Notes: generated by a model from the letters alone, not told the origin. A DNA stretch of 64,000 nt from Bradyrhizobium sp. BTAi1 (GCF_000015165.1 NC_009485.1:3202001-3266000), one strand, 5' to 3'. Shown: positions 35,881-47,082, counted from the first letter of the stretch. Numbers and translations are program-made.

Positions 35881-36353
35881 CGCTGGGCCTCCGAGACGAG
35901 AGCATCAATCCGGGCTTCGTCGAGCCGACCGACCAGGCGGCCGTCCAGCATCGCCGACGGCGCGGTGGCGCACAGGCCGAGGCAGTAGATCGGCTCCAGC
36001 GTCACGCGCTCATCGGCTGTGGTGTTGCCAAGGGCAATGCCGAGCTTGGCTTCGGCGCGGGCGGCAAGCGCATCGCCGCCAGCGGCCTGGCAGGCCTCGG
36101 CGCGGCACAGCTTGAGCACGTGACGACCAGCCTTCTTGGCGCGGAAATCATGGTAGAATGTAAACACGCCGTAAACTTCGGCGCGCGACAGGTTCAGCGC
36201 GGTGGCGATCATCGGGATCGCCTCTTCCGGCACGTAGCCGAACGCCTCCTGCAGCGCGTGGAGGATCGGCAAGGTCGCCCCCTCCATCTTGCTGTGTTCT
36301 GCGATGATTTCGGCGCCGCGCGCCGTCTCCCAGGTTTCGTACACCGGCGTCAT
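35877..36353 (-). CDS. fdsG: NAD-dependent formate dehydrogenase gamma subunit (2Fe-2S)
   Basis: 158 residues, NuoE-like. FGYVPEEAIPMIATALNLSR and VYGVFTFYHDF are family signatures. The four 2Fe-2S ligands are Cys in LKLCRAEACQAAGG and in IYCLGLCATAPSA. It is the first gene of the fds operon, transcribed away from the LysR gene at 36614. Confidence 0.95.
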   Translation of the reverse strand: MTPVYETWETARGAEIIAEHSKMEGATLPILHALQEAFGYVPEEAIPMIATALNLSRAEVYGVFTFYHDFRAKKAGRHVLKLCRAEACQAAGGDALAARAEAKLGIALGNTTADERVTLEPIYCLGLCATAPSAMLDGRLVGRLDEARIDALVSEAQR

Positions 36354-36387
36354 CCTGATCCCGATTCAAGCGCTGCAATCGTTTCGC

Positions 36388-36415
36388 ATATCTGAATTGG
36401 AATTGCTCAAGATAT
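36388..36415. promoter_or_regulatory. Dyad atatct-N16-agatat between fdsG and the LysR gene
   Basis: Perfect 6-bp inverted arms (36388-36393, 36410-36415) in an AT-rich stretch about 40 bp ahead of fdsG. A candidate LysR-type binding site for the divergent regulator; inferred from position and symmetry only. Confidence 0.4.
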
Positions 36416-36613
36416 CAATAAAGCTGTCCCGTGCTGCGATAGCGAAACGCAATCGAGAGATAATTAGAAGTTGACGGAAAATGGGCTTTCCCGGGACGGG
36501 GATGCGGCGTGTTTTGCGGTGTCGGTGCCTTCGCCGACGTGGTAGAATTTCCCTATGGCCGATAATGCCGAAGACGTGCGGAACCAGGCTATTCAACTGC
36601 TGGAAGGCCGACC

Positions 36614-37507
36614 TTGATCGATAAGCTCGAACTGCTGCTGGCGCTGGCCAAGGAGCGTCATTTCGGCCGGGCGGCGGAGGCGTGCGGGGTCACCCAGCCG
36701 ACGATGTCGACCAGCATCAAGCAGCTCGAGGAGATCCTCGGGGTGATGCTGGTGCAGCGTGGTTCCCGGTTCCAGGGTTTCACGCCGGAGGGGGAGCGCA
36801 CGCTGGATTGGGCGCGCCGGATCGTCGGCGACTTCCGGGCGATGCGTCAGGAGATCAACGGCCTCAAGGACAAGCTCTCCGGTGAAATACGGCTTGCGGC
36901 GGTTCCGACCGTGCTCGGCATGGTGGCCTCGCTGACCACCCCGTTCCGCGCCCGTCATCCGGAGGTCCGGTTCCGCATCATGTCGTGCACGTCGGCCGAC
37001 GTGCTGGGCCTCTTGGAGAACCTCGAGGTCGATGCCGGGCTGACCTATATCGAGAACGAGCCGATCGGCCGTGTCCGCACCATCCCGCTCTACAACGAGA
37101 GCTACCGGTTGCTGACGGCGCCGGACAGCATGTTCGGCGATCGCGACCAGGTGACCTGGCAGGAGGTCGGACAGGTGCCGCTGTGCCTCCTGACCCCGGA
37201 CATGCAGAACCGCCGCATCATCGACCGCGCGCTGCGCGCGGCGGGCAACGAGGTGACGCCGACGCTCACCTCGAATTCGCTGCTGGTGCTCTACACCCAT
37301 GTGAAGACCGGCCGCTGGGCCAGCGTGATGCCCGCCAAGCTGGCCGAGACGTTGGGGCTCGCCGACAAGGTGCGCTCGATCCCGATCGTCGATCCCGTGA
37401 TCAACTACCAGATCGGCCTCGTTATCCCGCAGCGCGATCCAATGACGCCGCTGATCGCAGCCCTGGTGCAGGTCGCCCGCGAGGTCGCGCCGAGCCTGCA
37501 GGCGTGA
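36614..37507 (+). CDS. LysR-family regulator, likely controls the fds operon
   Basis: 297 residues from TTG 36614, preceded by GGAAGG. The helix-turn-helix is AKERHFGRAAEACGVTQPTM and SIKQLEEILGVMLVQRGSRF; an effector domain follows (about 90-290) with SGEIRLAAVPTVLGMVASL. It belongs to the FdsR/OxyR-like subgroup commonly found divergent from fds genes. Formate or a related metabolite is the expected signal; this is inferred from position. Confidence 0.92.
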   Translation: MIDKLELLLALAKERHFGRAAEACGVTQPTMSTSIKQLEEILGVMLVQRGSRFQGFTPEGERTLDWARRIVGDFRAMRQEINGLKDKLSGEIRLAAVPTVLGMVASLTTPFRARHPEVRFRIMSCTSADVLGLLENLEVDAGLTYIENEPIGRVRTIPLYNESYRLLTAPDSMFGDRDQVTWQEVGQVPLCLLTPDMQNRRIIDRALRAAGNEVTPTLTSNSLLVLYTHVKTGRWASVMPAKLAETLGLADKVRSIPIVDPVINYQIGLVIPQRDPMTPLIAALVQVAREVAPSLQA

Positions 37508-37588
37508 GGGGTGTTGGCGCACGCTGACGGCGCTGGTCGGCTTGTCGCCTCGGATGCCCTGGGTCACAGCTGGCCGATCCGGTCTCGA

Positions 37589-37906
37589 TCACGGCCGGCA
37601 CGTGGTCCGCAGCTCGTAATGCGTCGCCTGCTTATCGTAGCGACTGAGCAGGTTCTGCGCGGCCAGCGGCACGACGGCCGTTTCATGCGCCGGCCCGGCG
37701 AAGCGAACGATCGCGTCCCGATCAGCGAAGGTCATGATCGTCATGAATTCGACCTCGGCCTCGAGCGGCTTGAGCAATAGCTCGATGCCCAGAAATCCGT
37801 CGAGCTTCCGATTCACGATGCCCGGAAAGATGGTCGCGCGGAGGAGGTCCTCATAGGCATCTGCATTCGCCGGGCTGGTCCAGCCGCGCCAAACACGCTT
37901 CAGCAT
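37589..37906 (-). CDS. Small ABM (antibiotic biosynthesis monooxygenase)-like protein
   Basis: 105 residues. The pattern VWRGWTSPANADAYEDLLRA ... FPGIVNRKLDGFLGIELLLK ... EVEFMTIMTFADRDAIVRFA fits the dimeric alpha/beta-barrel (ferredoxin-like) fold of ABM/EthD-like proteins, often small-molecule oxygenases or stress proteins. The C-terminus has SRYDKQATHYEL, the usual last strand of this fold. No partner gene indicates a substrate. Convergent with the LysR gene. Confidence 0.75.
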   Translation of the reverse strand: MLKRVWRGWTSPANADAYEDLLRATIFPGIVNRKLDGFLGIELLLKPLEAEVEFMTIMTFADRDAIVRFAGPAHETAVVPLAAQNLLSRYDKQATHYELRTTCRP

Positions 37907-38245
37907 CTGATCGTCCCTCAGGTGATGTCGTCACCCGAGCTATCGCATGGTGGCCGCGCCCGGGACTTGGCGAAAATTGCGCTGCCGGCGGGCCTGGCTT
38001 GTGCGCGCGGCGCGCGGTCACGCCCAGGCGGGTCACAGTCGCCCGGAGGCATGTCGGATCAAGAGCCCGCGAACGTCTCCCGCATCACCGCCGCCTCCGG
38101 CCGGGTCACCGGGACCTGCGCCCGCAGGCGTCGCTTGCGTCCTCGCCATTCACGCCGGTCAGAGGGGGCGTGACATCCGATCTCCGGCGCGTCGTCCAGG
38201 CAAGCCGTGACCGCCCGCTGCGCGGAGCACGACAACCGCTCGGCA
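37907..38245. other. Intergenic, no gene seen (339 bp)
   Basis: GC-rich stretch between the small monooxygenase-like gene (its promoter is here) and the end of the PAS kinase gene. Open frames are Arg/Pro/Ser-rich artefacts of composition. No repeats were recognised. Confidence 0.4.
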
Positions 38246-40570
<2,325 letters not shown>

Positions 40571-40777
40571 GCTGTAGACCCCCGAGACTTCCTGGATACC
40601 CGAATTTCGAAAGAGCCCCAGCCGCTTCCGAATCAAGTCAATTTGAATCCAGATTTGTCGGGCTGTCGAGAGTCAACGATTTGGCAAAAGCTAATAAATC
40701 TTATCCAATGCGGATTTGCCATGGCAAAAAGCCGGCGGAGCGAGTCCGAAGCGGGAACGGAGCGTGACGTTTAGACT

Positions 40778-42166
40778 TTAGCCGTGTGGCGGCTCGGCGT
40801 GGCTGATGACGCGCTTGACGCTCGGGAACGCGCGCCGCAGCCCGCGCTCGATGTGATCGACATTGTCGTGCACCTTCAGCACGCTCATGGACGGCGCGGC
40901 GCGGCAGTGAAAGTTGACGATCTCGCCGGCTTCGGTGTTGCGGACGCGGACATTGTGCACGTCGTACATGTCGGTCTCGGCCGCGAAGCGCTGCAAGGCT
41001 GCTGCGATCTGCGCAACAAATTCGGGCGGTGAGTCGACGCCGAACGGCAATTCCGGCTCCAGCGGTTCGATATGCGTGTCGACCTCGACGTCGGCGCCGA
41101 ACTCCTCGCGGATGCTGCGCTCCAGCTCGTGCGCGATCGCATGCGCCGCGACCAGGGTCATGTCGCCGTCGACCTCGAGGTCGATGGCCACGATCAGCCG
41201 TCCGCCAACGTCGTGGACGGTGACGTGATGGATGGCGAGGCCGGAATTGCGCGCGATCACCATGATGCGCTCGCGCACGCTCTCATTGCTCAGCGCGACC
41301 GGCACGGTCGTGAAGGTCACGTCCGCACCGGCGAGGCTGGCATCGACGGCGGCCTGCGCGTCGCGCTTGATGTCATGAACGCGGTCGATCGGGTAGGTGC
41401 GCGGCACCTGCACCGTGGCATCGACGAAATGCGTCGCGCCGACGAGGCGGACGCGCAGCCGCTCGACGTCGACGACGCCGGCCACGGACCGGATCGCGGC
41501 GCGCGCCTTCTCGGCCGCCCCGTCCGGCGCGCGGTCGAGCAGGGTTTCCACGGTGGAGCGCGCCAGCCGCAGGCCGAGCACCGAGATCATCAGCGCCACC
41601 GCGATGGCCGCGGCGGAATCGCCCCACCAGAATCCGAGCGCCGTCAGCACAAGACCGGCGATCACGGCGACCGAGCCCAGCACGTCCGAGGCGAAATGCA
41701 GCGCATCCGCCGCCAGCGCCTGGCTGTGCGTCTCGTGAGCCGCCCGATGCAGCGCGCGGGCGCGCCAGAAGTTGACGGCGATGTCGATGAGCAGAACCAG
41801 GAATGGAACGGCCGAGAGCGTCGGCGGCGGCGCCGCCTCGCGCAAGCGGCTGACCGATTCGACCAGCACGCCGCCGGCAAGCACGTAGAGCAGGGCGATC
41901 ACGCCGAGTGCCGACAGGCTCTCCAGTTTGCCATGGCCATAATGATGTTCGTCATCGGCGGGCCGGTCCGATACCCGAACGACCATCCAGGTGATGACGG
42001 TCGCGACGACGTCTACCGCGCTGTGCAACGCCTCCGAGACCAGCGCGAGGCTGCCGATCAGGACGCCGACGACGAACTTCGCCGCGGCCATGCTGGCGCT
42101 CGCCGCGATCGAAATCGCAGCGACGCGGACCTTTCCGGAATCGACATGGGAGACGGCGTCGTTCAT
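40778..42166 (-). CDS. Cation diffusion facilitator (CDF) family efflux transporter
   Basis: 462 residues with six transmembrane helices in the first 210. The two metal-site motifs of CDF transporters are present: HSAVD in helix 2 (ALVSEALHSAVDVVATVI) and HFASD in helix 5 (ADALHFASDVLGSVAVIAGL), with a His-rich loop DDEHHYGHGKLES. It exports Zn2+, Fe2+, Co2+ or Mn2+ in exchange for protons. After the usual cytoplasmic domain there is about 150 residues of extra C-terminus that looks like a second copy of the ferredoxin-like regulatory fold (DVEVDTHIEPLEPEL, YDVHNVRVRNTEAGEI), longer than the standard 300-residue protein. Confidence 0.93.
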   Translation of the reverse strand: MNDAVSHVDSGKVRVAAISIAASASMAAAKFVVGVLIGSLALVSEALHSAVDVVATVITWMVVRVSDRPADDEHHYGHGKLESLSALGVIALLYVLAGGVLVESVSRLREAAPPPTLSAVPFLVLLIDIAVNFWRARALHRAAHETHSQALAADALHFASDVLGSVAVIAGLVLTALGFWWGDSAAAIAVALMISVLGLRLARSTVETLLDRAPDGAAEKARAAIRSVAGVVDVERLRVRLVGATHFVDATVQVPRTYPIDRVHDIKRDAQAAVDASLAGADVTFTTVPVALSNESVRERIMVIARNSGLAIHHVTVHDVGGRLIVAIDLEVDGDMTLVAAHAIAHELERSIREEFGADVEVDTHIEPLEPELPFGVDSPPEFVAQIAAALQRFAAETDMYDVHNVRVRNTEAGEIVNFHCRAAPSMSVLKVHDNVDHIERGLRRAFPSVKRVISHAEPPHG

Positions 42167-42274
42167 GGGCGCGGATTTAGCAGCCGATGCCCCGCCGTGA
42201 AAGCCGGCATCGCGCGCCGAAACCGTGTTTGCCGTGCACTGTTTTGATTGCGTCTAAATATCAGGCCGTTCGGC

Positions 42275-43243
42275 TCACAAGGTCACCACGATCTTGCCGA
42301 GATGCTTGTTCTCTTCCATGCGGGCGAATGCCCGGCCGATGTCGTCGAACGCGAAGACGCTGTCGATCGGAAGCCGCAATGTCCGGGATTCCACGGAGCC
42401 CCAGATGTCGCGCTTCACCTCGGCGAAGATCTCGCGGATCTCCGCGATCGAGCGCGTGCGGAAGGTGACGCCGACATAGGTGATGCGGCGGGCTGCGTGG
42501 AGATCGAAGTTGAAGTCGGCATGGGTGCCGCCGAGACGTCCGACATTGACGATGCGTCCGAGCACCTTGGTTGCGGCGAGGTTCTGATTGGCGACACTGC
42601 CGGACACCTGGTCGACGATCAGATCGACGCCCTCGCCGGCGGTGGCTTCGCGCACCTGATCGACCCAGGCGGGGTCGCTGGAATCGATCGCGAGATCGGC
42701 GCCGAATTCCGCAAGACGTGCGCGGCGCGTCGCATCGGTGGAGGAGCCGATCACGAGCGAGGCCCCCTTGAGCTTCGCGATCTGCATCGCCATCAGTCCG
42801 ACGCCGGAGCTCGCGCCCTGGATCAGCACCCGCTGGCCCGGCTGCAACGCGCCATTGGTGACGACGGCGTTGTGCATGGTGGTGAGTGCGATCGGCAGCG
42901 TTGCGGCCTCGTCGAAATTCATGTTCGACGGCGCGTGGAACAGCCGGCCATGATCGGCGAGGGTGTATTCGGCGAAGGCGGCGGCGCCCGATCCCATCAC
43001 CTTGTCGCCGACCTTCAGGCCCTTGGCGTCGGGGCCGAGCTCGGCGACCTCGCCGGCCCATTCCATGCCGAGCACGGTGCCGACGCCGCCGGCGGCGCCG
43101 TGCGCATGTCCTTTGGTCATGCCGAGGTCGGCGCGATTGAGGCCGCAGGCGCGCACGCGCACCAGCACCTGGGTGCCCGTCGGCGTGGGCTTGGCGACAT
43201 CGGTGATCGCGGCGCCCTGGGCGCCGTAGACATAGGCTTTCAT
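42275..43243 (-). CDS. Zinc-free MDR-family NAD(P)H:quinone oxidoreductase-like protein
   Basis: 322 residues from ATG 43243 (MKAYVYGAQGAAITDVAKPT). A GroES-like N-terminal domain with VRACGLNRADLGMTKG and VLGMEWAGEVAELG, then a Rossmann domain with VLIQGASSGVGLMAMQIAKL. The Cys zinc ligands of true alcohol dehydrogenases are absent, so it belongs to the quinone-reductase branch. Substrate not evident. Confidence 0.9.
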   Translation of the reverse strand: MKAYVYGAQGAAITDVAKPTPTGTQVLVRVRACGLNRADLGMTKGHAHGAAGGVGTVLGMEWAGEVAELGPDAKGLKVGDKVMGSGAAAFAEYTLADHGRLFHAPSNMNFDEAATLPIALTTMHNAVVTNGALQPGQRVLIQGASSGVGLMAMQIAKLKGASLVIGSSTDATRRARLAEFGADLAIDSSDPAWVDQVREATAGEGVDLIVDQVSGSVANQNLAATKVLGRIVNVGRLGGTHADFNFDLHAARRITYVGVTFRTRSIAEIREIFAEVKRDIWGSVESRTLRLPIDSVFAFDDIGRAFARMEENKHLGKIVVTL

Positions 43244-43374
43244 CACGGAATCCTGTCGGGTCAAACGGAGCGGGGCTTGCGGCCGCTCTCGGCCACGCAC
43301 CGCCTAGCAGGCGGCGCGTTGCTTCGACAAGACTCCGGTGAGGACGACGCGGTTCCGTTGATCCGCCGGGCGGA

Positions 43375-43794
43375 TCAGGCGGCGACCGGGGCTGCGGCCT
43401 CGTCGAAGGCGGACGACACGTCGCGCATGCTGATGACGCCCGCCAGCGCGAAATCGTCGATCACGGGCAGGTGGCGGATGTGGTGCACGTTCATGAGATG
43501 GCGCACATGCTCGAGCGTGTCGGTCGTGCTGCAGGAGATCAGCCGCTGCGGCGAGATCAGCTGCGAGACCTTCAAGTTGACGCCGGCGGCGCCGTGCTCG
43601 GCGATGGCGCGGACGACGTCGCGTTCGGTGAACATGCCGGCGGCAGTGTTGCCCTCGGTACGGACGACGTCCTTGACGACGAGGGCGCTCACATTGCCGG
43701 CCCGCATCAGCTGCGCTGCGACGCCGACGGTTTCGTTCATTCGCACCGTAATCACGCGCGCTGTCTTGTTGCGCAGGATGTCTCCGACTTTCAT
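43375..43794 (-). CDS. Two-CBS-domain protein
   Basis: 139 residues from ATG 43794 (MKVGDILRNKTARVITVRMN) with a tandem CBS pair: domain 1 (about 1-65, VSALVVKDVVRTEGNTAAGM, then FTERDVVRAI) and domain 2 (about 75-130, HHIRHLPVIDDFALAGVISM, then RDV). CBS pairs bind adenine nucleotides and regulate partner proteins. A palindrome shared with both oxlT genes precedes it, which ties it to oxalate metabolism. Confidence 0.93.
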   Translation of the reverse strand: MKVGDILRNKTARVITVRMNETVGVAAQLMRAGNVSALVVKDVVRTEGNTAAGMFTERDVVRAIAEHGAAGVNLKVSQLISPQRLISCSTTDTLEHVRHLMNVHHIRHLPVIDDFALAGVISMRDVSSAFDEAAAPVAA

Positions 43795-43830
43795 GGCAAC
43801 CCTCCCGTTTGATCTAATGAACGGGCGAAG

Positions 43831-43851
43831 TCTGGTATACGTTATGCCAGA
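43831..43851. promoter_or_regulatory. Palindromic operator upstream of the CBS-domain gene
   Basis: ctggtatacgttatgccag (43832-43850) flanked by t and a: a near-perfect dyad, 37 bp before the CBS gene start. It shares 16 of 19 bases with the site before the second oxlT gene. TGGTATAC-type dyads are typical of GntR/FCD regulators. Confidence 0.6.
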
Positions 43852-43982
43852 AGTCAATCGCCGTGATGGATTTTTATGCGGACGGTCGGGGAATGCGTCA
43901 GTCCTGCTGCCAGATCAGCAGGTTGAGAACGGTGAAGCTGCCTGTGGTGGCATCTGGCATGCGAGCGCAGCCTAAACAAAAA

Positions 43983-44008
43983 GGAGAGGCGCATGCATGC
44001 GCCTCTCC
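43983..44008 (-). terminator. Rho-independent terminator after the first oxlT gene
   Basis: Perfect 26-bp palindrome (arms ggagaggcgcat and atgcgcctctcc around gc), followed on the minus strand by a T-rich run (complement of aaacaaaaa at 43973-43981). It lies 32 bp after the stop. Confidence 0.8.
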
Positions 44009-44039
44009 CCCTGTCCTGGGATCTGCTCGTCGTGAGAGG

Positions 44040-45356
44040 CTAGGCCGTCCGCGCATCCTGCGCGGCAGGGGCCGTCGCGGTCGCCTCCTTGCCGAGAATG
44101 AAGGCGCGGCGCAGCGGCTTGATGACGAACAGCGCCATCAATGCCGCGGTGGCATTCAGCGCGACACCGATCACGAACACGGCCTGCCAGCCATACTTGG
44201 CCGAGACGAGGCTCGCGAGCGGGACCAGCAGCGACGCGGTGCCCTTCGCCGTGTACAACATGCCGTTATTGGTGGTCGCGTATTTGCTGCCGAACGTGTC
44301 GCCCGAGGTCGCCGGGAACAGGCTGTAGATCTCGCCGAACACGCCGAAATAGACCGCGGTCGCCAGCACGAAGACGAGCGGGATGTGACCGTAGGTCGAC
44401 AAGGTCAGCAGCATCAGCGCGGCGGTGCCGAAGGCGATGAACATCGTGTGCTCGCGCCCGATATTGTCCGAGACCCAGCCGAACAGCGGACGACCGAAGC
44501 CGTCGAAGATTCGATCGAGCGAGATTGCGAAGGTCAGCGCCGCCATCTGGAAGCCGGCGAGAGACACCGGCTCATTGGCGATGCCGAAATCCTTGGCGAT
44601 CGGCGCGATCTGAGCGGCGGTCATCAGGCCGCCGGACGCGACCATCACGAACACCAGATACATGATCCAGAAGATCGGCGCGCGCAGCACCTGCGGCGGC
44701 GTGTAGTCGATCTTGGTCTGTGGCAGATTGAGCTGCTTTTTGCGCGCCGGCGCGGCATGGCTCGGCGGTCGCAGGAACAAGGCGAGGACGAACACGATCA
44801 GGCCCTGGCCGATGCCGAAGGTGAAGAACGCGCTCTGATAGCCGCTCGCGGCGATCATGCTGGCAATCGGCACCACGGTCAGCGCGGCGCCCGCGCCGAA
44901 GCCGGCGGCGGTCGCACCGGCCGCAAGACCACGGCGATCGGGAAACCATTTCAGCGCATTGCCGACGCAGGTGCCGTACACCGCGCCGGCGCCGATGCCG
45001 CCGACAACCGCGGCCGCGTAGAGCAGGGTGAGCGAGTCGGCATAAGAGTTGAGCACCCAGGCCAGCGCGATCATGACGCCGCCGAACATGATGACGATTC
45101 GCGGGCCGTATTTGTCGACGAACCAGGCCTCGACCGGCACCAGCCAGGTCTCGGTGACGACGAAGATCGTGAAGGCCAGCTGGATCGCGGTGCGACCCCA
45201 ATGGTACTTCGCATCGATCGGATCGACGAACAACGTCCAGCCATATTGCAGGTTGGCGATCATCGCCATGCAGACGATGCCCATCGCAAGCTGGATCCAC
45301 CGGAAGCCGCTGGAGTGCGGCGGGGCGGACGGTGACGCCTCTGTGCTGGAAACCAT
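44040..45356 (-). CDS. OxlT-type oxalate:formate antiporter (MFS), copy 1
   Basis: 438 residues from ATG 45356; GGGAGG precedes it, and a TTG four codons upstream overlaps that site. Twelve transmembrane helices. OxlT-family features: MIANLQYGWTLFVDPIDAKY, ETWLVPVEAWFVDKYGPRIV and YGTCVGNALKWFPDRRGLAA. It imports oxalate and exports formate across the inner membrane. The second copy lies just upstream in the same direction but each has its own terminator and operator. Confidence 0.88.
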   Translation of the reverse strand: MVSSTEASPSAPPHSSGFRWIQLAMGIVCMAMIANLQYGWTLFVDPIDAKYHWGRTAIQLAFTIFVVTETWLVPVEAWFVDKYGPRIVIMFGGVMIALAWVLNSYADSLTLLYAAAVVGGIGAGAVYGTCVGNALKWFPDRRGLAAGATAAGFGAGAALTVVPIASMIAASGYQSAFFTFGIGQGLIVFVLALFLRPPSHAAPARKKQLNLPQTKIDYTPPQVLRAPIFWIMYLVFVMVASGGLMTAAQIAPIAKDFGIANEPVSLAGFQMAALTFAISLDRIFDGFGRPLFGWVSDNIGREHTMFIAFGTAALMLLTLSTYGHIPLVFVLATAVYFGVFGEIYSLFPATSGDTFGSKYATTNNGMLYTAKGTASLLVPLASLVSAKYGWQAVFVIGVALNATAALMALFVIKPLRRAFILGKEATATAPAAQDARTA

Positions 45357-45430
45357 GAATCCTCCCAAACCGCGCTCTCTTCGAGGTCGCCGCCGCAGGC
45401 AGCGTGCGCCTCATCTGCGCGTCAGGGCAT

Positions 45431-45451
45431 TCTGGTATAATATATTCCAGC
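45431..45451. promoter_or_regulatory. Palindromic operator upstream of oxlT copy 1
   Basis: ctggtataatatattccag at 45432-45450, with the same CTGGTATA...CCAG symmetry as the sites at 43831 and 46939. It lies about 75 bp before the start codon; the central tataatat could also be a -10 element. Confidence 0.6.
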
Positions 45452-45527
45452 CTGCAATATGGCGCATGCCAGAGGCTTGGCGATGTTGCCCTGCAACCAA
45501 ATCAGGTCACGCGGCCAAGCAAAGGAA

Positions 45528-45552
45528 AACGCTCGGCAAAATGCCGAGCGTT
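45528..45552 (-). terminator. Rho-independent terminator after the second oxlT gene
   Basis: Perfect 11-bp stem aacgctcggca / tgccgagcgtt with a 3-base loop, followed on the minus strand by TTCCTTT. It lies 50 bp after the stop. Confidence 0.75.
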
Positions 45553-45601
45553 CGCTGTATTGAATCGTTCCAGTTTATTTTTCGCTGCAGTGCGAAGGGG
45601 G

Positions 45602-46891
45602 TCAGGACAGCATCGACTTCTCGACCACCACCTTGCGCCAGGGCTTGAGGACCGCGATCGCGAGCAGCGAGGCCAGGATGTTGGCGCCGGCCGCGATCAT
45701 GAACACCTGGTCCCAACTGCCCGAGGACTGCTGCATGTAGTTGGCGATTGGCACCAGCAGCGCCGCCGTGCCCTTGGCGGTGTAGAGCAGGCCGGCATTG
45801 GTGGTCGCGAACTTGGTGCCGAACGTGTCGGTGCAGGTCGAGGGGAACAGCGAGTAGATCTCGCCCCAGGCGAAGAACACGAAGCCCGACAGGATCACGA
45901 ACCAGATCGGATCGTGGCCCAGCATGTACAGTGCCCAGATGCCGATGCCTTCCATGCCGAAGGCGATGAACATCGTGTTCTCGCGGCCGATCATGTCGGA
46001 GATCCAGCCGAAGAACGGACGCGTCAGGCCGTTCAGCACGCGGTCGATGGTCGCTGCGAAGGTCACCGCCGTCATGGTCATGCCGATCAGCGTCACCGGA
46101 ATGTTGTCGACCTTCCAGTCGCCGGCGATCGGCTTGAGATTGGCCGTCACCATCAGGCCGCCGGCGCCGACGATGACGAACATGAAGTACATGAGCCAGA
46201 AGATCGGCTGGCGGATCACTTCGGTCGGATTGTAGTTGCGGCGGCTCTGCACCAGATTCGTGTTCTGGGCCACGGCCGGCACCTGGCCTTCCTTCGGCGC
46301 GAACAGGAAGAAGGCGAGGATGACGATGATGATGCCCTGGCCGAGGCCGAAATACAGGAAGGTGGTCTGGAAGCCGGAGTCGCGGATCATGGCCTGGATC
46401 GGCGCCACGGTCAGCGCCGAGCCGGCGCCGAAGCCGGCGGCGGTGATACCTGCGGCGAGGCCGCGCTTGTCCGGGAACCATTTCAGCGCATTGCCGACGC
46501 AGGTGCCGTAGACGCCGCCGGCGCCGATGCCGGCGATGATCATGCCGAGGTAATAGCCGTTGAGCGAGGTGGCGTAGGCGTTGATCATCCAGCCGATGGC
46601 GCAGAGCACGCCGCCGACGAGGACGACGATGCGCGGGCCATATTTGTCGACGAACCAGCCCTCGACTGGCACCAGCCAGGTCTCGAACAGCACGAAAAGT
46701 GTGAAGGCCCACTGGATCGAGGCGCGATCCCACCCGAAAGTCTTGGCGATGTCGGGGACGAAGAAGGTCCAGCCATATTGGTAGTTGGCGATCATCACCA
46801 TCGCGGCAACGCCCACAGCGAGCTGTGTCCAGCGATAGGCGTCGCTTACTCTTGCTGTTGCGGGGGCCCCCGCGTGAGCCAAATCCGTCAT
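45602..46891 (-). CDS. OxlT-type oxalate:formate antiporter (MFS), copy 2
   Basis: 429 residues from ATG 46891 (MTDLAHAG; GGAGG upstream). Twelve helices and the same signatures as copy 1: MIANYQYGWTFFVPDIAKTF, ETWLVPVEGWFVDKYGPRIV and YGTCVGNALKWFPDKRGLAA. The two proteins are clear paralogues. Its own operator and terminator suggest separate transcription. With Oxc, Frc and Fds encoded in this window it completes uptake and breakdown of oxalate. Confidence 0.88.
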   Translation of the reverse strand: MTDLAHAGAPATARVSDAYRWTQLAVGVAAMVMIANYQYGWTFFVPDIAKTFGWDRASIQWAFTLFVLFETWLVPVEGWFVDKYGPRIVVLVGGVLCAIGWMINAYATSLNGYYLGMIIAGIGAGGVYGTCVGNALKWFPDKRGLAAGITAAGFGAGSALTVAPIQAMIRDSGFQTTFLYFGLGQGIIIVILAFFLFAPKEGQVPAVAQNTNLVQSRRNYNPTEVIRQPIFWLMYFMFVIVGAGGLMVTANLKPIAGDWKVDNIPVTLIGMTMTAVTFAATIDRVLNGLTRPFFGWISDMIGRENTMFIAFGMEGIGIWALYMLGHDPIWFVILSGFVFFAWGEIYSLFPSTCTDTFGTKFATTNAGLLYTAKGTAALLVPIANYMQQSSGSWDQVFMIAAGANILASLLAIAVLKPWRKVVVEKSMLS

Positions 46892-46938
46892 GTGTCCTCC
46901 CAATGCGCTTTTGCTTTGTCTATGGCGCTGGACCCATC

Positions 46939-46957
46939 CTTGTATGCCTTATGCCAG
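46939..46957. promoter_or_regulatory. Palindromic operator upstream of oxlT copy 2
   Basis: cttgtatgccttatgccag, matching ctggtatacgttatgccag (CBS gene) at 16 of 19 positions, 48 bp before the start codon. Confidence 0.55.
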
Positions 46958-47051
46958 CGCTCAAGCGGCTCAAGACCCGTCGCGCCACTATGTCGCATAC
47001 CGGCGAACCCGCCGAGGTTGAATCGAACGCCTCCGGGAACCAGCAAAGCAC

Positions 47052-47082
47052 AAAAAAATGGCCCCGGTAAATTACCGGAGCC
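47052..47082 (-). terminator. Rho-independent terminator after the 45-aa ORF
   Basis: Stem ggccccggtaa / ttaccggagcc (10 of 11 paired) with a T-run on the minus strand (complement of the seven A at 47052-47058). It lies 68 bp after the 45-aa ORF stop and ends a transcript entering from the right. Confidence 0.8.
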
